Shown here in pieces: positions 27,301-42,300 of a stretch of 64,000 nt of DNA (position 1 is its first letter; each line of letters starts with the position of its first letter). The notes under the pieces are model-generated. The model had not been told where the DNA came from. It made no database searches and saw nothing but the letters and a program-made list of their open reading frames with translations. A program made the translations under genes and the position numbers. The DNA is from Nautilus pompilius (lineage: Eukaryota; Mollusca; Cephalopoda; Nautilida; Nautilidae): the NCBI GenBank assembly GCA_018389105.1, contig JACATO010000183.1:53011-117010 (forward strand), read 5' to 3'.

Positions 27301-30300
27301 TTGGTTATCCACTCAGAGTGGATCAATCAAAAGCCTTTATATCTACAACTTTTTAAGTCAAATTATCACAAAAACTAAATAACTAACAAAACTTATAAAA
27401 ACAGTATTTTAGAAGAACCATATTCTTATTAGAATTTTTTCAGTTATGTTAATGCTTTCATTATCAAATGCTGACCCCTATAGGAAATTTCAGAGGGTCA
27501 GATTAGTTTTTAAAGTACAGAATCCCTCATTTCAGAATTATGCAAAACTCTGAGCCCCACTCACCACAGACTTCAGCAAGCCAACGGTTTGTTCAGTTGA
27601 CATGCAATATTTGTGCAGTGTCTTGGCACAGCTGGGAACCAAATCATCCACAATCTTTCTTGTCAAGTCTTCTTCAAGTCCTGTCAGGGAAAGATCACTC
27701 CACATCTCAAGATTGCCACTGGGTGGGAACACCATCAAATGTTCTATCTAAATTCAGATGAATGTATTAAAAATGAAAACTTTGATACCAAATTTTCAAC
27801 TGCACAGCAAATAAATCACAAGAAAAAATTTCTTCTACTGATATGGTAAAATCTGTATATCAATAAGGGATAGCCTTTTGTCTTATTTTAAAATTGACCC
27901 ATTTTAGGTCCAATCCTATACTGGGGAAGTGACAATGCTAATCATGAACTACCAACATTGTTTCACTTTTATATGACACTTTAATATATTGGTATACATA
28001 TATTTATTTATACTTACTTGATATTCTGGAGCTTGGAACTTGAATAGTCTGTTTAAGAGAGTTCTCACCTGGAAGTACCTGGGAGACGACATACTCCAGT
28101 CTACTTTTCTAAGTACTTCTGAAAGCACCTGATAATGTTTACGACATAGTTGTGCACTACCATACCTGAAAAAAATAAAATCAACCACAGAGGAAAAATA
28201 GTAGCAATCAAAACAATTTGAGAAAATCCAAATCAAACACTTTCTTTGTTAAAGAATGCTAGGATTTTTCCTACTGGTAATTAAAAATTTTTTCCATTAG
28301 CTATAAAGATCAACCTTGATGAAATAAAATAACTGGCAATGTATGCAGAAGAAACTCTAAACCTTAAAAAAATAAATAAAAACATAAATAAAGTCCTTGC
28401 CCATATTGGACTGCAACATTTGTGGTTTTACTTTAAGTTTAGTGCAATATTAATAACTTGTAAAATTCACTAAACAGAAAATCAGATGTCTGAAAGTTCT
28501 GGGTTTGTTATTTTTATTTTGAAAATGTTGAGACACTTTAGTGTCAATAGATACATTCATATTTTTTTTAAATAACAGACTTCAGGCAGAAATGCAGGCT
28601 GTAAAACAGTTTCATATACTGATCAGTGCCTCTACTTCAAGGATTACTTGCATATTACTCACTTTACAAATCATCAGTCAGGCCACACTTTAAAGCTTGC
28701 AGGAATTCTCATTGCACAAAGGTTACCAGTGTTTTAGAAAACATTCACAGATGGTTTACTAGTGATTGACACTTTACAGTCTCAATCAGAAAGAAAGGCA
28801 TTTCCAGGGTGGCAAGATCATGTCTTCAAGATGTTTTCTAGCAAACAGCATTCCAAGGCCAACAGGTCCTTTAACGTTCATAGATCATGCATCAATGCAG
28901 TTCAGGATTTTATAAATTGTACTTTACTTATAGAATTATATTATTGTAGTGAGTACCAGTGAAGTTGTATTAAATAGATGAAGCAAAAGATATATGTACT
29001 TTTATAAAAATTTTTTGCCAGTGATAAATCAGCCTCTTAAGAAATTCCTGCCTCTATCAGTAACTAAAGAGTGCAATCAGCTTTTTAAGACTGACTTGGT
29101 GGTCAATGTAAATACTATTCAATGGTCATCTTTAATGCATGTTTTTTGATTTGTCTTGTGTGTTTTAAGTTGATCTTCACTGTTGGGATCTCCAAAACTG
29201 CATAAAACAATTGTAAAGAAAAGTCAAACAGCAGTTTTTAATGATAAATCTCATTCCACACCAATTGTACCAAAACACACACACAAAACTGTCAATCTTT
29301 GGAGTTCCATAAAGTGTAGAAGCAAAAAATTTCAAACCCAAATATCTTGAAAATTGCTTGATGAAACTCATTAATTCCTAGATATTACACTTATTCATGC
29401 AATTCATAGAAGACATTTAAAATTTTTTATTTGCTTTAAAACCCATCATTGGGTCAATACAACATGTCAACACAATTTATGATAACCAACCTGGCTAGGA
29501 AGCACCACACATCACATGCCATTAGTCGACAATGTATGTTTGCATGCAAGATATTTTCCAGCAACATTCTTTCCTGTCAAAGAAAATTGCACTCATATAT
29601 AGAAACGTAGATAGAGACTTTCACAAACTAAAAAATACAAGCAAACACCAAAACATACAATCCAAGTAGTAAACAATATTTTGGACAAAGTAATGTTTTC
29701 TTTTTTTTGGAAATTTAAGTGTATAAATGTATATGAAAATCTTTTCTTTTCTTTTCATGAGGCAGACTTGTGTAAGTAATCGCATTAATCTTCCATACTC
29801 TAAAGAAATCATTTCCATCTATCTGCCTGTGTGTGTGTGTGAATAGCTTAAACCAAGGATATATCATCATCTATGGTACACTTTAACAAGCAGTAGCAGT
29901 TGCAGGTAAAGTGAACAAGAGTATTAGGATTGTTAAACAGAACTAACACTAGACAGTAATTACTAATACTCTTCATACAAACCAGATTTCAGAGCCTGTA
30001 ATCATTAGGCTTCTCTATAGAAGTGTTTATAGTTCATGAATTAGTCTTCCGGTTATATACAGGATTATAGTGTTAAGCAACAAAAAAAATTCTGAGAAAG
30101 CATTGTGTGGTAACAAGCAATAGTAAGAGAATAAAAGAATCATTCTCTTACTCCACCAACAGCTCTGGAGAGAATGAGGGTGAAGCAACCATTTAAATGA
30201 ACTCAACTGATAAGAATATGCCATCACTGAAAGTTAACAAATCATACTTATGTACAATTTAAAACCATCAGTTGCTAAAATGCTTGTATTTGTTTTTGGA

Positions 30301-33300
30301 ATCACAGCAAAAGTTTTACATTCAATGAAACTGTGAAAAATGTAATGCAAACATGAGTTTTGAAAAAAACAAAGTATTTGAAGAAACAATAAGCACTAAG
30401 GGTGATTGTTCTACCATACTCAACACAAACCCCAGAATGGCAGTCTTGTGTTCTGTTTTTATAAATTAAGATTTGGACAATATTTTCTATCTAATGCTGT
30501 TGTAGTGTAGAAAGCCAACAAGGCAACTTACCAGTACATCAAAATTTTTAGCTGGAAAACTTCCAACAAAACCACAAAGATGAGTACATATATATTCGTA
30601 GAGACTAACATTCCTGTAATGACATTAATAGTAATAATAAATTTCCAAAAATTTAGATTTTATAAGTCTCATAGAAATTGAATTAAAACTCAAACCATAT
30701 ACAACATTCAGACTTTTAGGTTATAGCAGATGGACAGATGGTGGTCCAGTGGTTAGACTCCTGGTTGGGACCTGCTCAGTTTAGCATGCCTTTCTGGTAT
30801 GGTTCTGTTTTATTTGTCTTCACCAGCTGGCCATATGGGTTTCTTTTGGGCACTCCAGTTAACTCATACATCTATAAATGAAGCGTCCTAGCAGAGTTCT
30901 CCAGGTACATGTGGTGGAGGTTTCACGAGTTACTCTTCACTGGCTGGCTTCTTGACCACATCTCAAGAACCACAAACCATACTTAGGTAACCTGCTTTGT
31001 CACCAAGGTTAATACCTCCACCTTCCCTTCTTGCTCACTGCTGTGAGATGTTAAACTTCAGAGTCAGGACAGGATACACATGGTAGTAGTTACCAAAGAT
31101 ACATATCCAGTTTAGCTGGCTAAACAAAACTGATATCACTACTTGAAATTCAAAAGAATTCAAACACACAAGATGGCAGTTTTGAGGGTTATCCATATGA
31201 AAATATCTAAAACATTTGTCAGTGTAAACAAGGAAAAAAAAAAATGTAGCACTGAAATTAAAACTCTGTGTTAAAACTGTGAACCAAAGTTTCTCTGAGT
31301 AAATGATGATCAGAGATTCCATAAAGTAGCATTATTTGCATTTGGTAAGTATTTTATTGCTTGTTAGGTTCAAGTCCTTTAAATTAATATGAATTTGCCT
31401 GACTCTCTATACCAAGCAATTGACAAAAATAATAATAATATAATTTATTCAAATCAAAATCATTCAAGCAAGTATATAGTGCAAAACAGTTTTTCACAAT
31501 CTTAAAACTTTTGTCATCACAGCACATCTTGTTTTCTTCAAGCTTCCAGGTTATAAGGAATCAAGTTTGAAATTGTTTAACTATCATCACAGGTTAGACA
31601 ACCAACAGTCTGTTGTGACAAGTAGTTCACCATAACAAAATCTACATACATAAATTTGTATTAGGTAGATAGTTTGAGAGGTGTATACAAAGTCAAGATA
31701 CCACTTTTCTGCTATAAATACCTGGAATTACCTACACATCTTTCTGTTAATGAGGTCCTTAACAAAGCTGGTTCTGAAACATGTTAAACATGCTACCAGA
31801 ACATTACCTCTGTGGCTTGCCTGAACACATCACACCTGGTAGACACACATCCTCTGCCAATTCAACATAACCTAACAAATTTTAAAAACAAAAAAATTTT
31901 TTTAAACTTTAGTAATTGATCTCATTAAAAAAAAGTATACCAATTTCTTTGTTTTTTTTTTCCTAAATGTTAACCTTATTCCAACCTTATCAGAAAACTT
32001 TTCAGATTTTTGGGTTTTTTCCCTAATAATTATAACATTAAAAATTTAAAAAATAAAATCAAATCATTTAATTGTCTATTTCTCTATAGTACTCACCAAT
32101 AGTCAAATAAAACAGAGGGTTTATAATAAAATGAAACAAAAGTAATTCTAAAAATATGAAAAAAATTGTTTGCAGTTAAAACTGAAAAAAAAAGAGAGAA
32201 GCCAACCTAAAAAAATTAGGTGGCAAACATTCTTTCTTTTGAACTCGATAAAAGTTCTTCCTAGAGCAATTTAAAGCTCTTCACTGTGCAGTTTCAAACA
32301 GGGAATTAGAAAAAAATATTTTCCGTTTTTATAAGCTGTGTTCCATGGGATTCTTTAAGTTTTAAAGATATTCTTTTAATTTACTGAATAAGAATTAAAA
32401 AGAATTTCAATGGGACTTTTATTTTTTTAAGTTTATTGCTGTTCTGAAAAATATTTTTAAAATTACAAGCCAGAACTTAAGATAAACTAACTTTTAAATT
32501 GCTGAAGAAAGCCTGGCAGCCAATACAATATGAAGAATAGTCAATCCTTTTTCAAGCTGTTGAATAGTGATGAAGTTATATAAATTGCATGTACCATGAC
32601 TAAAAAAAAATCGCTGGGTATCACTGTTCCCATATAGACTGGTGAATAAATTTATAACTATAATTCATATTTTGGATCTTCTTTTCTCATGCATGCATGG
32701 TTTATTAGACTTTGCTGCAAACACTAATCCTGACAGTATGCTGACAAAAACTGAAAATCTGAAAGTTTTAAAAGAGACTTCTATCCATCAAATAGTTTTT
32801 AAAACTAACATAAGCAGGGAATGGATGAGTGTCTAGAATACCAGCCTGCTGTGGCAGCCAAGTTCAATCCCTGTTAGAAACCACACCTTGGTTTGGTGAA
32901 CCTCACAAATCATGGTTTCTTCTCACATTTTCTTACCAATCTACTGACATGGGTTTCTTGCAAGTAATCTGGAGTTCTAGTAGAGATGTTTCATTTTCTG
33001 CTAAAGACAAAAGTGCCAGGTCCTACGAGGCACAGGAATAGCAACACTTGTTAGTGGCAACATTGGCACCATGTAACCTTATCAGTTATGTCTACAGTTG
33101 TTGGCAATGATGCTCATGGAAAAAGAAACCTAAACAATGCCTGAAAAGTTATAGGTATCAAAAAATTTCTGCACATGAGTAACATTTTACTTTACTCATG
33201 ATCATATTTGGTCCACTGTTTCAGCATGCTGACTATATTAAGTTATGGCAGGTTGTTAAAGGTTCAAGAATTATCACACAGCAACAACTTACATAGCTCC

Positions 33301-36300
33301 ACTGACTTAAAAATACTGGTAACAATACTGTATTGGTAGCATTCCTCTGAAAAATTCCTTGGCGCCAACCACTTCTCTTGCAATTCAACTGCTCATAAAA
33401 TAAAATAAAGCAAGTTAAAAAACCCAACCATACATACCCAACATCATATATCAACCGCCTGGGTTTCCAAAGCTATTCATAGCCTATTTAGTGGTGTCAA
33501 CTTTATTGCAATGTTTGGCAAAAATGTTTTCAGTAAAACACTTCATCAATACATAATTTTCATCACTTTGTTATTTTACACCTTTAAAAAACCAAGCAAA
33601 TATCCCTATATGCTGAATACGTACCAGGGGTTTTGGGTAACTGGTTTATAGCTTTAATTTGAAGCAAGACTTTTGGAAGAATTAAAACTGGGTCTAAATC
33701 TGAAAAAGCAAACAAAAAAACCTTCAGTAGTTTTTGTGAACAAAAAAATGTAAACATTGTAGTGCAGTATATAAAACAGTAATTCTGAGCCTGATACGTA
33801 AAGTCCAGAAGTCAGGAATATATGAACCTTTATAAACATGCTATGATTTCATGAGTACACATTTTTTTAATATAAAAGGAAATAAAATTTTTTCTCAAAT
33901 TATTCAAGGAATCTTTCAAACATTGCATAATGCCGAAATGTATATCATGTAAAGAATTTATTCCTGTAATGGCACACTACAATAATGTGAGCCTTTTAAT
34001 ATTTTTTTCCCCATAACCTATGTATTAAACTTTATCTCAAGATACTGATATAATATTTTTCACCTCTGGCAGAGATTTTAGAAACCTCTTAATTGCCTTC
34101 AGATGATTCTCAACATAATATATAGCACAACAAATGACATTTAGCAAGTAACAATTCTAAACTCTGTTCCAATGAAAAGAACTTTATCAATGCAGGATTT
34201 AACTTTATCTACTCTACCTATGTTGAATTCAGTCAGATATAACCTAAACTGCTTGCTGCTGAGGAGACTTGTTAAAAGGGGCTGTATGGCATTTAACACC
34301 TGGGCCTCTATCTCAGCCTGGCAACTCTCTGTCACTCTGGGAACATTTGGGCAGGGAGGCATCATTCTAAAATTTAAAAAAATGAAAACAAAACAACTTA
34401 ACAAGCAGATAACATCTGTAAAATAAACAAAACAGCTACCTACATTCTGCAGCACAGAAACTAGGATAGCAAACAGTTTGTTCCAGCTGGCAGTCTTGTT
34501 TTATTCCTTTTCTTTTTTAATTGGACCAAAAATTGAATGTAAAAAGATATTACTATCTCCAAGGATTACTGCAAAATATTAAAAAACAAAACTTCTGCAC
34601 ACCTAAAAATATTTAAATCTCAAACTTCAAATTTTTCCATTGTGCAAGCAAGCAGTGTTATTGAAATTGTTACTCAGATGCAAGTGATGTACAGATCTCT
34701 CACAGGATTCTATTGGTTCTTCACTATGCACTTGTAGAAAGTTCCATCAATACCCAGCATGTATCTGTAATACAAACTCCATTTAACAATGTGTTGTCCC
34801 TAACTTCTAATCTTTAACAGTATGGTGTGCCCATCTTTAATTGTGCTTGGAGATAACAAATGAAACTTGGCCTCACATGGACCAGCAACAGAAAGACAAC
34901 AAGTATAAACTCTCAAAACAATCCTGCATTAAAAGGCTACTTCACAGCAACAGCAGCCCGACGCAAGAGTGACCTCCCGGGTCCTTGGGGCCCCTGGTGT
35001 CGGGTGGACCGGGCCACTTGTCGGCTCGACGAACATCTCTCAATCATGAGGATGACTCGACAGAGAACAGGCCACTTGTCTTTACAGGATGCAATGCCAT
35101 TGAAAGAGCCTTCTCGCTCAACAACAACAACAGCAACAGTAAATGTTTTGTTTCTTTTCCTGAGTCAGTACCTGATAGATGAGAGACTTCCCATCATCAT
35201 TGCTCAAAACCTTCTACTAACCAACCTGAGCAGCTGCAGCAGCAGCAGGTAAACAGGCTTTTCACAATTCGCTGTGTACCCTTCATACTCCTTCATCAGG
35301 GTGACCACCACTTTCATCTGGAATCCCAGAATTCGAACAGACTTCTGAAAAGCCTTTTCATCACACTGCAAGTACACCAAGTGAAATTACAGACAAAATC
35401 ATCAACAAACAAACATCTTTATTTTTCTTTAATACAAAATTAAAGTAGCACTGTTGGTTCCATTTTTTTTATAATCCCATCTTCCACGACTTCATAAAAC
35501 AAAACAAAAAAAAAAACAAAACATCACCAAAATTCATGCATTTTTAACTTATGATGACATCAAAGACAAAACAAAATCATATATTTGAAAGAAATAAATT
35601 TAAAGCTTTGGCTTAATGTTTTAAATAAGTTTAATTATTCAATCTAACATACTGGATGGTGTAAACTTACAAATGAAATATTTTCTATAAAAACAATGTG
35701 GTTACCATGCCATCAGCATCCAGCCGTGGAACCAAGTCAAACAAATACCGATATCCAGAGTCTATTTCACTGCAAAGATGGCAAACCATTACATCTACAT
35801 CAAGTTCAGCTTTCAGCAGTTGTTGGTGCTGCACAGCTAGCCTACAAAAAACGTATTGGGTTATAATATTTATCTGGCTGCCTGTTGTAATAATACATTT
35901 GCTCTCCAATTTATGACCATTCAACCATTTTCAAAGGGCTGATTGGGAACTTGTCAAAAATAAATAATAAATAAAATAGCCAAAATATGAATCAAATGTT
36001 ATTATAAACAGTATTTAGAGGGCATGCCTTTTAACTAAATCTATAGTCAGAAACTCATTTGTATATGATATGAGATGGCAGGTCAATTTATATGGTGGGA
36101 GAACTATTTACCACTTTCTTGCAATTCTTTATACAACAGGGTGTTTACTTTTTAATTAGTTACCTCAGTTCACAAATATAAGAGACTTTTGAAGTGAAAG
36201 ACGACAAACTATTTTCTATTACATATAATTTCATTGAAAATATTACCATATTTATTTTAGACTTTTTAACTAATAACATGAAGACTTTGTTAAAATTTAC

Positions 36301-39300
36301 TTGCATATTTAAAAAAGAAAAAAAAAACATTTCTGCTTTGAGCATAAAACAGGAGAGTTCATTTCTCTTACCTGGATATTGCTTTCCAAAGACTCACAAC
36401 AATTTTGACATCAAGAACTGTGACTATTTTGCACACTTCGAACAGACTGTAACACACTAAAAGTAAATTAAAAACATCCATAACTATCTCAAATTGCAAG
36501 TTATGGTTCATAAAAATTCCAAAATGTAAAACTGCAGCCACCACAAATATAACAAATTTCAAAAGTTCAACTAAGTTATTTTGTTGTTTTTAATACACAT
36601 TTTAAAAAATAATTTTTTTTTAAAGCGAGAGAGGAATGCACATGATCCTTGGGTTGAGGAGGCTAATTACTAACAACTCTTGTGGAGAAAGAACCTACTA
36701 GAAGTGGAAGGAAACACAGGTGGCTGGCTGGTACAGGAGAGAGAGAGATATCATGCCCAAGTAATAGGATACTGAACAACCTGCAGCCATAGCTAGTAAA
36801 CCATGCACTATGTCCATTCAACCAGTTCCTGCACATGTAGTGGTGTCAACATTAGGAGATGAGAATAGGAACTACAGACATTGAGAAGGTTTAATGGACA
36901 TACATGAATGTCTATAACCATGGTCATTTTAAGTCAGTATTGAATTTCTGCATTCTTCGGTCTTTCTAACTTGTTTTAAAATAAATTTCCACTTCTGTAT
37001 TTTCAGTAAACCTTCCTTGAGCCTCTATCATAAGTCTGCATGCACTTTTCCCAATTTACAAACATTAAGGACACAAACTATAATTTTTGTAATATATGCC
37101 ATAAAGACTTCCTGCCTTGCATAAACTAAACATATAAATAAACTAAGTATACTATTAACTTTGACATACCATTAGTGAGGTCCTCAACATCTTGTTTGGT
37201 TGCAGATGAATAAATTTTCAGTGTATCCAGACAGTTTAACAGTGACTAAAAAAAAAGAAAAAATTTTTTTAAATATACAATAAGAAAAATTCATAATTTT
37301 TAGTTTGGAATTTTGTGTTAAAATATCTCTGAATACACACAATGTTACCATTTTAAATTATAACAAATAAAAATTTTAATTATTTCAATAAAAGGCATAT
37401 AGAATGTAAATGAAATGATTTCTATACTGCTAAAAATGCACTGGCATTATCAAAACAAATTTTTTTCTTTTTTCTTTAAGTTGAAAATTTGTTTCTTTCT
37501 ATAATTATTCAGCAGTTTTTTATTTTAAAATGTCTACTATTGACTGAGTATCTGTTATTTACTTTTGTTTTCTTCCTGGATATATTCATTCCTTTGATTT
37601 CCACAAAAATGTAGAAAGTGTTTCCAGAACACTTGATTAACTACCAATACAGTTGTCCCCCGGTATTCGCGGGGGTACGTTCATTCCTAGAGCACCCGCG
37701 AAGAGTGAAAAACCGCGAATATTGGACGAGGTCCATAAAAATGCCTATAAATGTCAAAATATAACGTAAAATATAAGTAATATATAATAAATAATTTAAT
37801 AAAAATACAACACTAAGCGAAACACTCGAGATAGCAACACGCAGTAAACTGGGATGATGCGGGGCTGCTGGGCTGCATCGTGGGCAGCAACCAATCAGCA
37901 GCGAGGAGAAATGAATAATGCTCTCGGATTGACTACTTTCAAACCTCCAGCCAATAGCGTTTATTTATATTGATATTTTGCTGAATTTACGTTAGTATTT
38001 ATATAACAAAATCAGTAAATTATATTGTTATTAATAATTTAGCGTTAAAAAGCGTGAAAAAATATATATCGCCACGAAAAAAGCCATTAAAAAACCATGG
38101 AAGATATTTGCGATTCTGCGAATATGCGGGGGCTTCCACGAACAATTATTAGTTAGGTTCTGAGGAAAATTCTGCGAATAACCGGGGCCGCGAATGGTGA
38201 ACCGCGATTACGCGGGGGTCAACTGTATTACGATATGTTTCACTTCAAATAAGTTGTGAAATACAGGAGTACGGTATGTTAAATTCTAATGAAAATCTGT
38301 AATAGATCTTCAAAATCAGTTGTAACTAGCCTGCATTTAATCTCTCTAAACAAACGAAAGCAAGAGTAGACATTTTAAAACAAGTGTGTGTTTGTGCTTG
38401 TGGGGTATGATAATATATTTCCAGACCATGTTACATACCATCTGTAGTTTATGAGTCTTTTTAAACAAGGCTGACAATGGCTCAGTCAGAAAAGGTAGCA
38501 GCTCATTATAAATGTTTGTACTTTCCTGCATTAAAAAATAAACAATTAAAAGTAGGGAAACATGCTAGAAATTAATTACAAGATTTATTTTTTAAAAGAA
38601 ATAAGGATTAGTTCATTAAAGAAAATAAATATAAGGCAGGTATTATTGAAAGAAAGAGCAAACTCTGAAATCATACCATTAAAAGAAGAAATGGAGTCCA
38701 CCCACAAGGCATTTTTAAGGGAGATGCAAACAAGCTCAGTTGCCTCAGGTGTAAGTTACTTGTTCAACCATACTTTAACTGGCAATACCTGTTCTTTTTA
38801 TAGGTTTCATTTATCACTACAGTTAAAATCCCAAGTATGTTTTCAAAAAAGAGAGAAAATGTGTAGGTTAATTGGTTGAAAATAATAAAAATATAAATGC
38901 ATTCCAAACTGAAGATGGTCAGAGCATCATGAAGCCATGTATTTCCTTTTATTTATCCATGTGTTACTTTATTTTTAAAGAAAAAATACCATAGTTAAAT
39001 CTGCTTTTTAAAAATTAACAGGCATTTATTTTTTGTTCTGTTTTGCGTTTTGCTTCTAATAAAGAAAAATAAAGTATGAAAAATACATCAAAATAAAACA
39101 CTAGAACACCGTGTTCAGCAAGCACGAGTCACACAAGAGATTGAGGCTGAACTGGTTTGTTTAAAGTCTATCAGCTGTCATTTGTGCAGCACTTTGAAAA
39201 GTGCTTGCCTAATCATCAGGGATAGCAATGTTCATCTGATAAAATTAATTTATTTTTAATGTTGTTTTATTTAAATTGTCTGTAACTGCAAATCTGAAAA

Positions 39301-42300
39301 CGAGCTCTTAAGACTACAGAATCTTCTTTAGTTCAATCTCACGATGGTAGTAGTCAAATGTCAAACTCACTTTACAATGAGAATAAGTTCCCTTCAGCAA
39401 CCTGACAACAACAGGAAGCAATGAATGGAGATGGTACAGCTCAGGACTCTGGGAAGCCTTGATGACAAAGTTGACACATGTATTGTAGCAGTCTACAAAA
39501 TCCAGGACAAGCTGAAATAAAGAAAATAGGTGTCAGCTTGGAACAGATGTGAAAAACCTTCCTACTATTTTTTGCTGCCATGCATTATTACTGCTACAAT
39601 CAATTAAAAAATTTTTTTAAAAAATATAACTGATCCAGCTTGGCCTTTTGAACCTGTCAAGTATGGTTAGATGGATGATGACTGAGAACAAACACATGTG
39701 GAACATCACTCCTCCATTGTCTACAGAACAACAACAACAACAACAATGCAGTCAGTGCTATTCCATACTTAAGGAAAATCCCTTTACAGAGTCTGTCATG
39801 ACTTACATAATGTAATGAAAGACCAGTTTTATTTTTATATTATGCACAGGTGATCAAGAGCAAACAGAATTAGCGAAAAACATCAATTGCTACACAAAGA
39901 ACAGACAGTGATTTCTTCTTTAACTGTTCCCCCATGTAAAAAAAAAACAGTAAAATGGTTTTGGCAGAACTAAATCACATCAGAAATTGAATACGTAAGA
40001 CTTTCAAATGTGATGCTTGCTTTTACATAGGTCATCACAAGCTTATACTTGGGTTTTCATGAATTATGCAATCAATAATGCTGTAAATGCACTTATTGTT
40101 CATAAAAAAGAATATAATTGTTTTTACTTACTCCCTTGAAAAAAGTTAAAGAAATGTCATAAGTAGACATTTTACCTGAATAAGGGTTCTTGTCAATAAG
40201 TATCTCAAAATTTTGGTTACTACAACTGCAGCTATCAAATCTAAATCATGCTGCCATCTCAACATACAGTGAGGGCACGCTTAATTTAACAGAGATGTAG
40301 ATATAATATGACATTGTTAATATTTTTATATCTTATTATTATAGTTTCTTTTAGCAATCTTTAACATCAAAAACAATTATATTTAGGTGTACATCCTGAA
40401 CACCAACACTAAAACCCAAACCACTCAGACCTCAATGGAGCCGTAATTCCCACTATCAGATTTGCTTCCCTGTCAGGTGAACTGCCCGCAAGTCTGGCAA
40501 AAATGCCTTATTCTCCAGCAAGTTTTGCAGCAGGATGAACAGCTGTTTATTTAGGCTTCATGATCTGGAAGCAAGTCAGAGTCCATAAATCAAGGTGATA
40601 ATGTCCAAGTCTTACCTCTAATATACTGGAAACAGTCTGCTGAGAGCTCGATAAATCTGTGGTAGCTGCACTTATAACATCACTGATTGTCTGGAATACT
40701 TTGTCAACCAAATAAATGGACTAAAAATAATAATAATAAAGTTTTGTAATGGGAAAACTGCTAAAACTTAGTAACTAAAACAAATCACCCAAATAAGTGA
40801 TTTATTCACCAAGAGATTTTTTGTCTAAAACCCCAGATCAGAGTCAGACATCCCCCAAAACAAGCTATCCATTAGCCATTTTAATAAATTGTATTTAAAA
40901 TTTCTGTAAATTTTTCTTTAAAACAAGTTTTCAGACATTGTACAGTAGTTATAGACACTGGCATCTTTGATTTCTTTTGTTTTGTTGCATGAGAACTTTG
41001 CTACTGATAAAAAACAAAATATTTTATGCAGTCCTTACAAGATGACAATGATTATTTCATTGAAAGTATAAACTAAGTCAGCTTTGAGAGTTTACTTAAC
41101 TGCATTACCTGGAGATAATTCTGAAAAAATGTTGTTTTGTTAATGGATAATCTTATTTGATCTATGTTAGTTATGTTAAATGTGAAAAGGTGCCAAGTAA
41201 TATTTTCAGCAAACCATAGGGAAAACTTTTCATAATAATGGACACATTTTGTAACTGTTTCCTTTATTATCTACTACATTATTTAGTGTTTTTTTGTTGT
41301 TTTTTTTTTTTTACTTAAAACACACATACATTTTTTTTTTAAATTAGCTTCTTTTGGACATAGTTGGTAAATTTTGTAATTTTTCTAGTTATCATCTTTA
41401 AATGTAATTTATACATTGTAAAACCCAAACCATTTCTAATGTATGCCAAACAGTCAGACTAGCAGTAAAAAAAAATACAATACAAAATTGTTGGATATAG
41501 ATAAAGGCAAAGGATGAGGAATTTTTAAAACTTATAGCTGCATTTTCTGAACACTGACAATCAAATATATTTTTGAAATTATTCTGCCTTAACTACCTCA
41601 CTCAAAAAAGTATTCCAGGCAGAAACCCATTTCCATAGTCAAGAGACTTCCTGTTTTCTTAGTGTATACACTGAAATAACCAACCAACCCAAAATCATGA
41701 TACCATTTGTTTTTTTTTTTAATTTCAAACTCGTAATTTATGGAGATACTGACAAACTAACTCCCTTGCCAAATATTTGGAATTTAATTAGAAAGAAAAT
41801 AGTTTACAATTTTCAGTTTTTAAAAAATCCTTCACGCACAACAACAACATAAACAGGCATTTACCTTATTTGCTATTTTGCTGAACAAAACTTCATCTGC
41901 GGTACCAAGTTCCAAGAAAGGGAGAAATGAGGAGCAAAGAACCTTAGAATGCCTGTAACAAAATTAAAATAATATATAGACTCAACTTTTAACAAAGCAG
42001 CATATCAAAAAATGAAAAAAAAAACAATATATATACATTGTTTATAAAAATAGTCTTCACTTTGCCAAGTATTTCATGCAAAAATATCTTCCAAGAAACT
42101 TCTGTATCAATCTCTCTTAGTAGTCAAAACAAAGAAAACCTCATCTTTCAAAAGGTTACTTACTGGCTACAGATACTTATCTTATTTGCGCATGCAACAA
42201 CGCTGAAAAAAAAGCATTCTAGTGAGAACACAGTCATAGAAGCAGAGATATAAGTCATGGGTCTCATATTTGGTCATTGCACAAGATTTTTTCTGTTGAT

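Noticed and set aside
28580-29120. Possible LINE reverse transcriptase C-terminal remnant
   Set aside because: Words such as LVRPHF and a serine-rich end recall LINE RT tails, but they need several frame changes and no catalytic motif is present; not safe to annotate.
33233-33454. Minus-strand frame reading LNCKRSGWRQGIF as a FIRRM exon
   Set aside because: The same exon in the neighbouring frame reads ELQEKWLAPRNFSEECY and joins both neighbouring exons in phase; this frame does not.
42175-42213. Candidate 39-nt micro-exon that could fill the FIRRM phase gap
   Set aside because: It has good splice sites and the right outgoing phase, but the incoming phase does not match exon 42674-42743 and the matching frame contains a stop.
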